64,000 bases of DNA from SHZL01 sp963815185 (GCA_963815185.1 CAWFGC010000010.1:62001-126000), one strand, 5' to 3'. Positions 47,644-55,920 are shown, numbered from the stretch's first letter. Notes: generated by a model not told the origin, from the sequence alone. Numbers and translations: made by a program.

Positions 47644-48384
47644 ATGAACGAACCCGACGACAGCATCGGTGACCTCCTGCGCGAGTTTTACGGGACGTTC
47701 GGAGTGCCGGACGAGGGCCCTCCGGCGGGTTTCAACGTCACTGCAACGCTCGGAGATCATGTGCCACAGGCGGACCTCGCTGTTCTGAAGGCGGCCCTCA
47801 GTGATGAAGTAGCCCGCCGGCAACTTCGCGAGTGCCGCGCGCTTCTCGACGACTTGGCTACGCGGCTTACGAGCGAGGAACTACTGCGAGAGCTATGTGG
47901 CATCCCACTTCCCGTCGGCCGAAACGTGGAGGAGCTCTCGAGCGGCGTCTTCTGGTTCGCCTTGGCCGGGAGCCTCGACAAGCGAGAAGGCGGGCTGCCT
48001 GTAACGCCCCTTGATGGGATGCTTGATCTTCCTCTTCCGCTCAAGGTGCAGATGACCGTTCAAGGCTCCCTCGTCCTGCGGCTCTACGTGGCACTCGTTT
48101 ACATGCGAGAGGGCGTTCTAGCTGACTTGATCGCAGCGAGTGCCCGAGCTGGTGGTCCGTGTTCAGGCCGCGTCAGAAAACTCCTCAATTCAGACTTCGT
48201 GCGCCGGCTGCGAAACGCGCTATCCCATGGCTCATTCTCACCATGCGTGGCGGGGCTGGTCTTCCGGGACGATGATGGGGCAGTCGTTGCGACGCCTGGT
48301 TTCTTGAACTGGCTCTGCACGTGGTTGATGCTCATACAGCTTCAAGCGCTCACCGCTGGCGCAAGGAGTCCACATGTCACCTAA
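47644..48384 (+). CDS. hypothetical protein, integron-cassette gene 1
   Basis: A 246-residue protein that I do not recognise. It has no signal peptide and only moderately hydrophobic stretches (for example GVFWFALAGSLDK and RLYVALVYMREGVLADLIAASARA). The start MNEPDDSIGDLLREFYG lies directly after a GTTAGGC core. The TAA stop is inside the R'' box ACCTAAC of the attC site at 48379. This arrangement is typical of gene cassettes. Composition and lack of relatives fit an accessory gene. Confidence 0.75.
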   Translation: MNEPDDSIGDLLREFYGTFGVPDEGPPAGFNVTATLGDHVPQADLAVLKAALSDEVARRQLRECRALLDDLATRLTSEELLRELCGIPLPVGRNVEELSSGVFWFALAGSLDKREGGLPVTPLDGMLDLPLPLKVQMTVQGSLVLRLYVALVYMREGVLADLIAASARAGGPCSGRVRKLLNSDFVRRLRNALSHGSFSPCVAGLVFRDDDGAVVATPGFLNWLCTWLMLIQLQALTAGARSPHVT

Positions 48385-48438
48385 CAACAGCATGCAGCGG
48401 ACGGCGCTGCGCGCCGCCGCTGATGCTGGGCGTTAGCT
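48379..48438. other. integron attC site (well preserved)
   Basis: R'' box ACCTAAC (48379-48385) and R' region GTTAGCT (48432-48438) bound a 60-bp hairpin with arms CAGCATGCAGCGG and CCGCTGATGCTG. The left arm has one extra G, like the extrahelical base of functional attC sites. The stop codon of the gene before lies in R''. Confidence 0.85.
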
Positions 48439-48542
48439 GAAAGGTATTTGGCCCCTTTTCCCTATACCGGAGTTCACTTACGCGAGAACTATCGGCCAAT
48501 CGAATTAAAGACGTGCCATTCAATGTTGGAGGTAGACAAACG

Positions 48543-48770
48543 ATGTCGTACTTTATTTACGAAAACTGGCAAGCGGGACCTCATAAGGCAGTTCTGCACG
48601 TAGGCCATTGTTCGTTCTGCAAAGAGGGGCAAGGTCTTGCGGGCGGCTCCGACCCCAAACATGGCAAGTGGCACGGCCCTTACTCAAACGCCGCAGATGC
48701 GCGGGCGGCACAATCCCGTATGCACGTCGAGGTGCGCAAGGACTGCAGCATTTGTATTGGACGGCATTAG
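48543..48770 (+). CDS. small CxxC protein, hypothetical
   Basis: A 75-residue protein (MSYFIYENWQAGPHKAVLHV) preceded by a TTGGAGG ribosome-binding site, which favours ATG 48543 over an in-frame GTG at 48513. Two CxxC pairs (HCSFCKEG and DCSICIG) suggest a small zinc-binding fold. Between them is WHGPYSNAADARAAQS. Similar tiny proteins are common in integron arrays, but I cannot name a family. It follows an attC site and precedes a REP-like motif. Confidence 0.65.
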   Translation: MSYFIYENWQAGPHKAVLHVGHCSFCKEGQGLAGGSDPKHGKWHGPYSNAADARAAQSRMHVEVRKDCSICIGRH

Positions 48771-48800
48771 CAGAGCTTCCCCTGATAGATAAAGAGAAAC

Positions 48801-48821
48801 GGGCCCGGATACATTTTTCCA
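48801..48821 (+). repeat. REP-like motif, GGGCCCGGATACATTTTT family
   Basis: GGGCCCGGATACATTTTTCC. It belongs to the same family as the motifs at 19551, 49607, 49921, 53615, 53683 and 54882. Confidence 0.75.
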
Positions 48822-48918
48822 AACTGATTTCATGCGCAAGCATTATTACAAGTCAAAATAACAGCCCAAACTATTTGCCTGACCCCGCTGCTTACAACTT
48901 GGCCGATTTACGACGCTA

Positions 48919-49593
48919 ATGCCATCAGTGATTACACTCATTTTCGACATCGACGGCACGCTCGTAGACAGCGCCAAGTTTGACGCCGAACTTTATTGTG
49001 AGGCAGTCAAGGCAGTTGTTGGAAACGTCTTCATTCATGCCGATTGGGGGCGATACGAGCACGTTACCGATCCGGGAATACTCAAACAGATTCTTCGCGA
49101 AAATGATGTTCAGATCGCCGAAAATCTGATCAGCAGCGTCCGTGCTTATTTCGGAAAATTGGTGGCGTCATATTTGCAAGACAATCGTTGCCCCGCTATG
49201 AGGGGAGCTCTGCATGAAGTGGCTAGACTTCGTAGTGATGAAGGATTTTCATTGGGGTTTGCAACAGGAGGCTGGGGAAACACTGCATCCATGAAATTGA
49301 GATCCGCCGGTTTCAATATGGAAGACATTCCGCTTTTTTCGGGTGATCATCACCACGAACGCGTTGAAATACTGAAATCCTGCCAACGGCATCTAGCTCA
49401 ATGTGATCACAATGTTGTATATGTCGGAGATGGTCCGTGGGATGTTCAGGCCGCGCAAAAACTGAATTGGGGATTTGTCGGCGTGGGCGAACAGATCAGA
49501 AGCCAATCGCCGGTGTGGGTGCCTGATTTTGCTTCCAAGGCCTGGCGAACGGCACCTGGCAACGCCCTGCGGCGAGATGAAGAAAAAAGGTAA
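48919..49593 (+). CDS. HAD-superfamily hydrolase
   Basis: The 224-residue protein has the four HAD motifs: the nucleophile FDIDGTLVDSAKFD, then FATGGWGNTASMKLRSAG, a lysine region near VEILKSCQRH, and VVYVGDGPWDVQAAQ. It resembles phosphoglycolate-phosphatase-like HAD proteins with a small helical cap. It lies among cassette genes but without a clear attC next to it. The lower GC and third-base use differ from the metabolic genes to the left, suggesting transfer. Substrate unknown. Confidence 0.85.
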   Translation: MPSVITLIFDIDGTLVDSAKFDAELYCEAVKAVVGNVFIHADWGRYEHVTDPGILKQILRENDVQIAENLISSVRAYFGKLVASYLQDNRCPAMRGALHEVARLRSDEGFSLGFATGGWGNTASMKLRSAGFNMEDIPLFSGDHHHERVEILKSCQRHLAQCDHNVVYVGDGPWDVQAAQKLNWGFVGVGEQIRSQSPVWVPDFASKAWRTAPGNALRRDEEKR

Positions 49594-49606
49594 ACAATTT
49601 CGAGGG

Positions 49607-49940
49607 AAAGGGGCCGGATACAATTTACTACGTTGATTTCAGAAAAATGGCATAGAACCCGATGAGAGTTTGGGCGATCGTTGACGTTTTCCAAATGGAC
49701 TTGCTTTGGTCCCGGCAGCTCTGACCCGGATCTGCCAATCGCCTACCGGAACTTTCACAGCACATCCGCAGACGAGGTTACAAACTCCAAGCGCTGCGAT
49801 ACCGATTGCGCAAGGGCCAGTGCCTACCGGCCGAGACCGATTCAAGCGTCAAATAGAACGGGGGCTTTCGCTGTCTCTGGGTGACGGAAAGATAGGCAGG
49901 CCCAGAAAACCATATTAGCAAAATTGTATCGGGCCCCTTT
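49607..49940. mobile_element. RAYT/REP-derived MITE-like element with transposase C-terminal remnant
   Basis: Bounded by 20-bp inverted repeats (49607-49626 and 49921-49940) that match at 19 of 20 positions. Inside, frames read like the decayed 3' end of a REP-associated tyrosine transposase: a DRFKRQIERGLSLS stretch and GKIGRPRKPY at 49830-49918. No complete transposase gene remains. It fills most of the gap between the HAD and HNH genes. Confidence 0.6.
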
Positions 49941-50052
49941 TTTGTCGTTTCACCGCAAATAGCTGAAATATATCGGATATTTCCCGTCTCATTCAGTTAT
50001 AATTACTGTATGTAAGTATAGTGTATTATTGAAGTTGCTCGAGGATATTCAG

Positions 50053-51464
50053 ATGTCACAAACCCACCCGATTCCCCATTCCGATGCTTCCGATTTCGTC
50101 GCCCAACACCTGGCCCAAGCAGGCAACCTCCGCGACAACGATCAGACAACTCGAAGACGACATTTGCCAGTTGGCGGCACATATCGATGCGGCCATGTTC
50201 CGCTGGCTGGAACTGCTGCGCGAGTTCGATGAATGCGAAGGCTGGGCCGGGGATGGCATCAAGTCCTGCGCCCACTGGCTGAACTGGAAATGTGGCTTGA
50301 ATCTCGGTGCCGCGCGCGAGCGCGTGCGGGTGGCGCGTGCATTGAAAGACTTGCCGCAAACCCGCGAGGCATTCCGTGCCGGCCGTGTGAGTTATTCCAA
50401 GGTGCGTGCCATTACCCGTGCGGCGACACCGCGCAACGAGGACCTGCTGCTGTCCATCGCCTTCAACGGCACCGCCTGGCATGTCGAACGGGCGGTGAGC
50501 ATCTGGCGCAGGGATAAACGCCTGCGAGCACTGGAACGGGACAATGAGCGCCATGCGATGCGGGAACTGAGCTGGTATTACGACGACGAGGGTTTTCTGG
50601 TGATGCATGCCCGCTTCACGCCAGAACAGGGCGCGGTGATTCGCCAGGCGGTGGAAGCGGCGGCGGAGCAATTGTTCCAGGAACAAAAAAACGTTTCCGC
50701 AGAAATTTCCGAATCCGAACAAGGGTCCGTGCCGGAATTGCAACCGCACCCGATCGCGACACGGCGTGCGGATGCGCTGGCGCGAATGGCGGAAGGCTGG
50801 CTTTCAGGTTCAGGCTGTTCGAACGGCGACCGTTTCGTCGTGAATGTGCACACGGACATGGAAACGCTGAAAGCGGAAGGATCCGGGGCAGAAGCCGAGC
50901 TGGAAGAAGACGGAAAAGTTTCCGCAGAAACGTCCCGCCGCCTTTCCTGTGACGCCGGGGTCATTCACTGGCTGGAGCGGCAGGGCGATCCGCTCAGTGG
51001 GGCCGAGCCTTTGAGCGTGGGGCGCAAGACCCGCACCGTGCCGCCGGCCATTCGCCGCGCCCTGCAGCGCCGCGACCGGGGCTGCCGTTTTCCCGGCTGC
51101 ACCTGTACCCGCTATGTCGATGCCCACCACATCCATCACTGGGCCGACGGCGGTGCTACCCATATCGACAACCTCGTGCTGCTGTGCCGCCATCACCACC
51201 GATTGGTGCATGAGGGTGGTTTCGGGCTGAACCGCATCGCACTTAGGCGAGTTCCATTTCACCGATCCCAACGGCAAGCGCATTCCCGATGTGCCGGAAA
51301 CGCGTTTCTGCGGAAACTTTTTTGAGCTGATGGCCCACACCGAGGCCGATGGCATCACGATTACGCCTGAGACGCCCATTCCGGGCTGGCTGGGCGAATC
51401 GATGGATGATGAAATCGTGGTGCATAATCTGAGGTTGCGGGATACACGGGCCAAAGCCACCTAA
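50053..51464 (+). pseudogene. HNH endonuclease with DUF222 domain, two frameshifts
   Basis: The main frame (50120-51235) carries the DUF222 region (HIDAAMFRWLELLREFDECEGWAGDGIKSCAHWLNWKCGL through AITRAATPRNEDLL) and the HNH motif CRFPGCTCTRYVDAHHIHHWADGGATHIDNLVLLCRHHHRLVHEGG. The N-terminus MSQTHPIPHSDASDFVAQHLAQAGN and the C-terminus GEFHFTDPNGKRIPDVPETRF to DTRAKAT lie in other frames; changes are near 50120 and 51240. A consensus -10 TATAAT is at 49998-50003. DUF222-HNH proteins are common repeat-like genes of unknown role. Confidence 0.85.
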
Positions 51465-51639
51465 TAATCAGGCCTGCACGGAATGCGTCGGCGTCCTTTC
51501 TCAGCTATTTCGCGATTGACTGCCTTGGGGTTCGATGCTTCGGACAATACTTCGTTGGGTATTGAGCAATCTCCGATTGATTTGAAGCCGGCTACACGCA
51601 CTCGGTCACCTTATTGACAATGCATGACTGTTTGCTTGG

Positions 51640-51770
51640 CTCGCCAACAAGAGCTTGTCCGTCGCTCGCCGGGGCCGGGTCGTGTACCAATACAAATACC
51701 CGTTCAGGGACGGCTCGACCCACATGGTGCTGGGACCGCAGGGGCTGGATTGGGTCCAAAAAAGGCTGCT
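51640..51770 (+). pseudogene. IS91-like transposase fragment
   Basis: About 40 codons read RRGRVVYQYKYPFRDGSTHMVLGPQGLDWVQKR, similar to the region after the second catalytic domain in IS91/IS801-type Y2 transposases. The rest of the element is gone. The surrounding gap 51465-51811 holds nothing else I can support. Confidence 0.55.
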
Positions 51771-51811
51771 GATACTTGTCTGTATGCCTGAAAAGGTGGT
51801 TAATACCTCAT

Positions 51812-52432
51812 ATGCCCATCATGCAATTGCCACTTCAATTCCGCTGGAGCCGACTAGCCATTCTGCAATCAGTCGTCATCGGGGCGGCCGTCTGCTTCGC
51901 AATCTTTTCACGGACCTGCACCGCCGACTGCTTTGCTCCCGAGCACCATCAATTCGATTTCTGGATGGGCGACTGGACGATCAAACAAAGAATTCTGCGA
52001 GCGGACGACCATTGGTTCGAAGCCGACGCGACGACCAAAGTCTCTCCGATCCTCGGCGGTTGCGCTCTGGTGGAGCACTGGAGCGGCGACGTCCTGTTCT
52101 TCTGGGAAGGAATGGAGAAAGCCGAGCCGCTCGCGGGCTTCAGCATTCGCGCCTACGATCCGAAAACCGAGCAATGGGTCATCTCCTGGATGGATTCACG
52201 TCATCCTCGTCTGGCGGAATTTGTTGGCGGCTTCTCCTCTGGCCGGGGCGAGTTTTTCAGGAAAACGCCCGCGCCGAATGGAAAACAGAGCATCACACGG
52301 ATCACGTTTTCGGACATCACTCCGACTGGCGTGCATTGGGATCTGGCCGTCTCATCTGACGAGGGCAATAACTGGCGAACCCTTTGGACCATGGAGATGA
52401 TGCGAACTGAAAAAGGGGACGGGGCAGATTAA
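51812..52432 (+). CDS. secreted/anchored hypothetical protein, DUF1579-like lipocalin fold
   Basis: From ATG 51812 the protein has about 206 residues. An N-terminal hydrophobic segment (LAILQSVVIGAAVCFAIFS) is a signal peptide or anchor. The body has HHQFDFWMGDWTIKQ, CALVEHWSGD, WVISWMDSRHPRL and WRTLWTMEMMR, a pattern of small lipocalin-like proteins. The last residues (EKGDGAD) and the stop come from a GGGGACGGGGCAG repeat, so the natural C-terminus was probably changed by repeat insertion. Confidence 0.65.
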   Translation: MPIMQLPLQFRWSRLAILQSVVIGAAVCFAIFSRTCTADCFAPEHHQFDFWMGDWTIKQRILRADDHWFEADATTKVSPILGGCALVEHWSGDVLFFWEGMEKAEPLAGFSIRAYDPKTEQWVISWMDSRHPRLAEFVGGFSSGRGEFFRKTPAPNGKQSITRITFSDITPTGVHWDLAVSSDEGNNWRTLWTMEMMRTEKGDGAD

Positions 52433-52440
52433 GCTCGACT

Positions 52441-52626
52441 GATGTGCACCGTCCCCATTCTTCATTTAAGGATGTTGAGCGGGGCTTCTGCAGGGAGTGC
52501 GGGTCCACTTTGACGTACCGAAACGCATTGCGTGAGGGTGAGATAGACATCGCTCTGGTATCTTTGGATGACTCTGGGTTGGTGGCGCCACGGATGCACA
52601 TCTGGGTGGAGGATAAGCTGCCGTGA
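52441..52626 (+). pseudogene. C-terminal fragment of a GFA/CENP-V family protein
   Basis: The frame reads SSFKDVERGFCRECGSTLTYR, then IDIALVSLDDSGLVAPRMHIWVEDKLP. The CxxC and the HIWVEDKLP end are typical of the second half of glutathione-dependent formaldehyde-activating-like proteins. The first half (with the other zinc ligands) is missing, replaced by repeat-like sequence. Confidence 0.75.
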
Positions 52627-52681
52627 GTGAATATTTCTGATGGATTGCCACAATATCCGAAGGTCGAGGGATACGCATAGC

Positions 52682-53101
52682 ATGCATTCTCCCCGCGTCG
52701 CTGGTTACTCTGGCACTCCGCTCGCCAAGAAGCTCGGCATCAAGGAGGGCAGCCACGTCCTGTTGGTGGGCGCACCGGAAGGCCTCCCGAGCCTCCTCGA
52801 GCCGCTTCCAGCACGCGTAGTGTTCGAAAGCGAGGCGGGGCCGCACATCGATGTCGCCCACATCTTTGTCACTCAGAAAGAAGAGCTGGCCAAGCACCTG
52901 AGTGCATTGCGAAGGAAGCTCAAGCCCGACGCAGCGCTATGGGTGTCCTGGCCAAAGAAGGCGGCTAAGGTTCCAACGACTGTGACTGAAGACACCATTC
53001 GTGAATTGGCGCTTCCGATCGGTTTCGTAGACATCAAGGTCTGCGCGGTCAGCGAAGTGTGGTCCGGGCTCAAGCTCGTGCTGCGCAAGGAGCTTCGGTG
53101 A
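52682..53101 (+). CDS. DUF3052-family protein, copy 1
   Basis: A 139-residue protein (MHSPRVAGYSGTPLAKKLGIKEGSHVLLVGAPEGLPSLLEPLP). The SGTPLAKKLGIK and LWVSWPKKAAKVPTTVTEDTIRELALPIGFVDIKVCAVSEVWSGLKLVLRK motifs are typical of DUF3052, a small family of unknown function. An almost identical copy is at 56399-56818 (Gly versus Cys at residue 34, His versus Gln at residue 2). An attC-like site follows, so it behaves as an integron cassette. Confidence 0.85.
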   Translation: MHSPRVAGYSGTPLAKKLGIKEGSHVLLVGAPEGLPSLLEPLPARVVFESEAGPHIDVAHIFVTQKEELAKHLSALRRKLKPDAALWVSWPKKAAKVPTTVTEDTIRELALPIGFVDIKVCAVSEVWSGLKLVLRKELR

Positions 53102-53110
53102 GAATGCGCT

Positions 53111-53187
53111 CTCTAACCCTTCCATCGGGGGACAGCTTCCAGCGGGCTTCGCCCGCCTCCAGCCGCCCCTCATGTCGAACGTTGAAA
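53111..53187. other. attC-like site, DUF3052 copy 1
   Basis: R'' CTCTAAC (53111-53117), an imperfect hairpin with the GCGGGC/GCCCGC apex, and R' GTTGAAA (53181-53187) make 77 bp. The R boxes deviate at one position each from RYYYAAC and GTTRRRY. The same site follows copy 2. Confidence 0.65.
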
Positions 53188-53204
53188 TAAGAAAGGAGGA
53201 TGAG

Positions 53205-53546
53205 ATGAGTACGGATTGGCGAAAGAGTCGAGTGGTCGCGATCAGGTCACTGATTCGGCGGGCCGACGCGAAAGTTGTCGAAGAAATAAAGTGGCGCAAG
53301 CCCTCAAATCCCGACGGCGTTCCGACGTTCTCCTGTGACGGAATCATCTGTACCCTTGAGACCTACCGCGACAAGGTAAAAATGACGTTCGCGCATGGAG
53401 CATCCCTGCCGGATCCTCTTGGCATTTTCAACGCAAGTCTGGACGCAGGAACCCGGCGCGCAATCGACCTGCGCGAAAATGACTCCCTCGATGAGAAGGG
53501 ATTCATGGCGTTGATCCGCGCGGCAGTCGCTTTTAATCGCTCCTGA
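53205..53546 (+). CDS. DUF1801-domain protein
   Basis: The 113-residue protein starts at ATG 53205, six bases after an AGGAGG ribosome-binding site. It contains ADAKVVEEIKWRKPSNPDGVPTFSCDGIICTLETYRDKVKMTFAHGASLPDP and LRENDSLDEKGFMALIRAAVAFN, matching DUF1801, a small alpha/beta family of unknown function. An attC site starts ten bases after its stop. It lies between attC sites, so it is a complete cassette. Confidence 0.85.
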   Translation: MSTDWRKSRVVAIRSLIRRADAKVVEEIKWRKPSNPDGVPTFSCDGIICTLETYRDKVKMTFAHGASLPDPLGIFNASLDAGTRRAIDLRENDSLDEKGFMALIRAAVAFNRS

Positions 53547-53555
53547 GGCTCATCG

Positions 53556-53613
53556 GCCTAACAACTCAATTCAGCGGGCGCGCTACGCGCGCCGTTGATT
53601 TCAAACGTTCGAG
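53556..53613. other. integron attC site
   Basis: R'' GCCTAAC (53556-53562), a hairpin with GCGGGCGCGC and GCGCGCC arms around TAC, and R' ending in AACGTT. The bases after GTT (CGAG) do not fit RRRY. A REP-like repeat begins at once after it. Confidence 0.8.
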
Positions 53614-53614
53614 A

Positions 53615-53706
53615 AGAGGGCCCGGATACATTTTTCCATGCTTATTTCATGCTCTCAATAGAACGGTAAAGCGCCATTCAGCTAAAATGTATCCGGCCGC
53701 TTTTTC
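53615..53706. repeat. pair of inverted REP-like motifs
   Basis: GAGGGCCCGGATACATTTTT (53615-53639 region) faces AAAATGTATCCGGCCGC (53683-53706 region) across about 43 bases. Together they form a REP doublet between the DUF1801 cassette and the higA remnant. Confidence 0.75.
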
Positions 53707-53734
53707 ACGACGTCCAATATGAGGACTACCACTA

Positions 53735-53863
53735 ATGACTATGCACAATCCGCCTCATCCTGGTGAATTCATTACCGAGGTTTATCTGGAGCCGAACCGG
53801 CTCAGCGGCCGCAGGAGCGGCGGAAGAATGAGCGCGAGGTGGCCGCAAAGCTGGCTGAACTGA
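53735..53863 (+). pseudogene. higA antitoxin, N-terminal fragment
   Basis: It reads MTMHNPPHPGEFITEVYLEPNRLSGR, the typical HigA N-terminus, and then a foreign tail of 16 codons. The last 38 matching bases (53775-53812) recur at 57293-57330, where the missing HTH part of the antitoxin continues. Confidence 0.8.
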
Positions 53864-54222
53864 AGTCGGCCGAGCGCAGCGTGACGAAGGTCATGGCGGT
53901 TCAATATGGCCACTCGTGCTTCGTAGTTGAAGGGCCAACTGAACAAGAGCGCGATCGAGTCTTCCTCCCTATGGGAAGCCGCATTACGCTTGGAAGCGCG
54001 GCTGACAATCACCTCCGGCTTGCGGACGAACGGGTTTCAAGAATGCACGCGACATTTCGCGCTCAAGGTTCCGCAGCCTATGCTGAACCGCTCGGAGCTG
54101 CAAATGGCCTCGCGATCAATGGCGAGATCATCAGCAAACCGCGAAAACTCAGTGTCGGTGACATCATCACCGTCCCAGGCGCGCCATACAAGATCACCTT
54201 CCTCCCACTAACCGCCGAATGA
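53839..54222 (+). CDS. FHA-domain protein, probably 5'-truncated
   Basis: The frame is open from within the higA fragment. A charged helical stretch (NEREVAAKLAELKSAERSV) precedes an FHA domain: RITLGSAADNHLRLADERVSRMHATFRAQGS, then LAINGEIISKPRKLSVGDIITV. Such domains bind phosphothreonine. The true start is unclear: GTG 53839 lies in the helix and ATG 53893 is just before the FHA part. The helix looks like the end of a longer protein lost at the higA breakpoint. Half an attC site follows the stop. Confidence 0.7.
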   Translation: MAAKLAELKSAERSVTKVMAVQYGHSCFVVEGPTEQERDRVFLPMGSRITLGSAADNHLRLADERVSRMHATFRAQGSAAYAEPLGAANGLAINGEIISKPRKLSVGDIITVPGAPYKITFLPLTAE

Positions 54223-54227
54223 ATGCT

Positions 54228-54260
54228 GCCTAACCCCGCGCTCAACCGGACGTGCTACGG
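54228..54260. other. left half of an integron attC site
   Basis: R'' GCCTAAC is followed by CCCGCGCTCAACCGGACGTG, the usual left arm of many attC sites. The sequence then departs from the pattern near the hairpin tip; no right half follows. Confidence 0.65.
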
Positions 54261-54362
54261 AAAGCCGTCTTGGCCCGGCTGGAAAATGGACCTGGACCCA
54301 AATCTTGCCAGCCATCTATACTTGATAGGATCGTGTTTCAAAACCAACAGGAGGTCAGGGAC

Positions 54363-54929
54363 ATGACACAATTTGAATCTTTTACCCGCCAGTCTTTCAT
54401 TGTCTTGTGCTTGCTTGGTTTGATCGCAGTAGCCTCGGGGCAGGCTGCAGAGCCGGTTCAGCCCGGCGCTACCGCGGCGGAAACCAGTGCTGTCGAATCC
54501 AGCGAGGGCGAATCCAATGCTGAATCCGGCGTATCGCAGACCGGCGGAACCCGCGTGCCTGAACGGCTGCGGCACAAGAGCCGTGCTGCGACCGCTGGCA
54601 CGTCATCATCCGCTTCGTCAGACGGACAGGCCCCCGCTGGTTCCCACTCTGTGCAGCACCATGAGAGTGACCTGGATTTCGTCAGGGAATCTGCTGGCAC
54701 GAAGAAAATTCCGCAGCACACACCGGAATGGACCAATCCGAAAGCCTCGGATCCAGGCCGTTCAGAACCCGCAGAGAAAGGCGCCACAGCGAACATCAAC
54801 ATGGGTGTCGGCGAAGGCCAGGCTGCCGAGGGTCGAGAAGAAAGACGATTAGTGTCAGTTTCAGCAGCAAAGGCCAGGCGAAAAAGGGGCCGGATGAATT
54901 TACTACCTGAAAAGGCTCCGAAGTTGTGA
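54363..54929 (+). CDS. secreted low-complexity protein, hypothetical
   Basis: The 188-residue protein from ATG 54363 (AGGAGG ribosome-binding site nine bases before) has a signal peptide (SFIVLCLLGLIAVASGQA) and a low-complexity body rich in Ser, Ala, Glu and Gly (AAETSAVESSEGESNAESG). I do not recognise a family. The last residues (RGRMNLLPEKAPKL) are encoded by a GGGGCCGGAT repeat unit at 54882-54905, so the C-terminus may not be native. It overlaps the next gene's GTG. Confidence 0.6.
   Translation: MTQFESFTRQSFIVLCLLGLIAVASGQAAEPVQPGATAAETSAVESSEGESNAESGVSQTGGTRVPERLRHKSRAATAGTSSSASSDGQAPAGSHSVQHHESDLDFVRESAGTKKIPQHTPEWTNPKASDPGRSEPAEKGATANINMGVGEGQAAEGREERRLVSVSAAKARRKRGRMNLLPEKAPKL
54882..54905 (+). 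repeat. REP-like motif inside the 3' end of a coding sequence
   Basis: AAAAGGGGCCGGATGAATTT, a variant of the family in which ACA is changed to GA. It supplies the reading frame's last codons. Confidence 0.6.
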
Positions 54930-55135
54930 AGCAAGCACTGCCGAATCAATTGTGCCCGCTATGCGGCGGATTGAATCAATGCGCTCCAGCAAAAGCAGGG
55001 AACCTGGACGTCGAATGCTGGTGTAGCAAGACGTCCATTAGCAAGAAAGCACTCGCACGAGTACCCGAGCAGTTCATCGACAAGGCGTGCCTGTGTCCAC
55101 GTTGTGCAGCCGGGCTTGACGCCAGCCCGGCGTAA
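54926..55135 (+). CDS. cysteine-rich CWC family protein
   Basis: The 69-residue protein starts at a GTG overlapping the previous stop (GTGA). It carries CPLCGGLNQCAPAKAGNLDVECWCSKTSISKKALARVPEQFIDKACLCPRCAAG, which is the whole Cys-rich CWC domain with its CxxC pairs and the CWC signature. A small zinc-binding protein of unknown role. No attC site was found next to it. Confidence 0.88.
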   Translation: MKQALPNQLCPLCGGLNQCAPAKAGNLDVECWCSKTSISKKALARVPEQFIDKACLCPRCAAGLDASPA

Positions 55136-55142
55136 AAAGCAC

Positions 55143-55180
55143 GGACACCCATATCTTTGAACAGATAAATGAGGGTGTCC
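55143..55180. repeat. hairpin with GGACACCC/GGGTGTCC arms
   Basis: An 8-bp perfect outer stem plus inner ATCT/AGAT pairing, with the motif GGACACCCAT related to the GGACGCCCAT units at 55751-55812. Confidence 0.65.
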
Positions 55181-55236
55181 ACGTTGATCGTTACAATAAC
55201 CCATCCGGATTCAAAAGCATGAAAAAGGATCAGAAC

Positions 55237-55749
55237 ATGTTCATAAAACTTGTGGCCTTCCTTGTGCTTGCGCTCTGCATCCCGTCGGTGCAGGCGGATA
55301 GTCCACTCAAGGAAATCGGTGACCAACTGGTCGGTAACTGGACCGAGGAGGGTATCTGGGCTTCCGACTACCCGGGTGTCGGCGTGAAAGGCGAGCCTTT
55401 CACCATTACGGTTTCGTGCCGATGGTCGGCGGGCCAGATGGCGTTCGTGTGCGAGGGTGGCGATGGCCGTGTGAGCTGGTCTAATTTCTACTGGTGGGAT
55501 GCCGGATCGAATCAGGTCCGCTACATCGGCGCCAACTCCGGTGGCAGCTCCGAAATGGGCACCATCACGATACAAGGTAAAAAGCATGTCTGGGCAAGCG
55601 CAGGCACATTGGCAGACGGGCGCCCGGTGGAGTACAGCGGCGAGACGCTGTTCGAGGATACCGGCGATACACGCATCGACATCGGCGCCAACGTCATCGA
55701 TGGTGTGCGCAGCGCGTTTCGAGACACGTACAAGCGGGTTGAGGAATAG
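55237..55749 (+). CDS. secreted hypothetical protein
   Basis: From ATG 55237 the 170-residue protein has a clear signal peptide (MFIKLVAFLVLALCIPSVQA). An ATG at 55219 is in frame, but AAGGA lies at a good distance before 55237. The mature part (GDQLVGNWTEEGIWASDYPGVGVKGEPFTITVSCRW and FYWWDAGSNQVRYIGANSGGSSEMG) looks like a small beta-barrel of the DUF1579/lipocalin type. No function can be named. It lies in the cassette region but without its own attC. Confidence 0.65.
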   Translation: MFIKLVAFLVLALCIPSVQADSPLKEIGDQLVGNWTEEGIWASDYPGVGVKGEPFTITVSCRWSAGQMAFVCEGGDGRVSWSNFYWWDAGSNQVRYIGANSGGSSEMGTITIQGKKHVWASAGTLADGRPVEYSGETLFEDTGDTRIDIGANVIDGVRSAFRDTYKRVEE

Positions 55750-55750
55750 G

Positions 55751-55812
55751 GAAAAGTATGGACGCCCATCATTTCAACTAAGAAAAGTATGGACGCCCAT
55801 CATTTCAACTAA
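55751..55812 (+). repeat. tandem duplication, 31 bp x 2
   Basis: Two perfect 31-bp units (55751-55781 and 55782-55812), each with GTATGGACGCCCATCATTTC. They start one base after the stop codon of the gene before. Confidence 0.95.
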
Positions 55813-55845
55813 AGACAAACCGTGGGTGTTCATTGGCTATTCTCA

Positions 55846-55881
55846 GCCCACAACGTTGATTGACGATGCTGAGCGTTAGAC
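55846..55881. other. right half of an integron attC site
   Basis: GATGCTGAGC followed by GTTAGAC (55875-55881), a perfect GTTRRRY core. No matching left arm lies upstream. It marks the 5' edge of the DoxX cassette. Confidence 0.65.
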
Positions 55882-55920
55882 CCTTGTGTCAAATGTTTTT
55901 AATGCAAAGTATCTCCTGAG

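Noticed and set aside
47560..48485. 12-base match ACCGGAGTTCAC near 47562 and 48467, both near cassette boundaries
   Set aside because: Too short and without symmetry or further similarity; it could be chance.
51560..51572. GTTGGGT as another integron core site
   Set aside because: It fits GTTRRRY by chance only; there is no hairpin or R'' partner and no cassette-like gene boundary.
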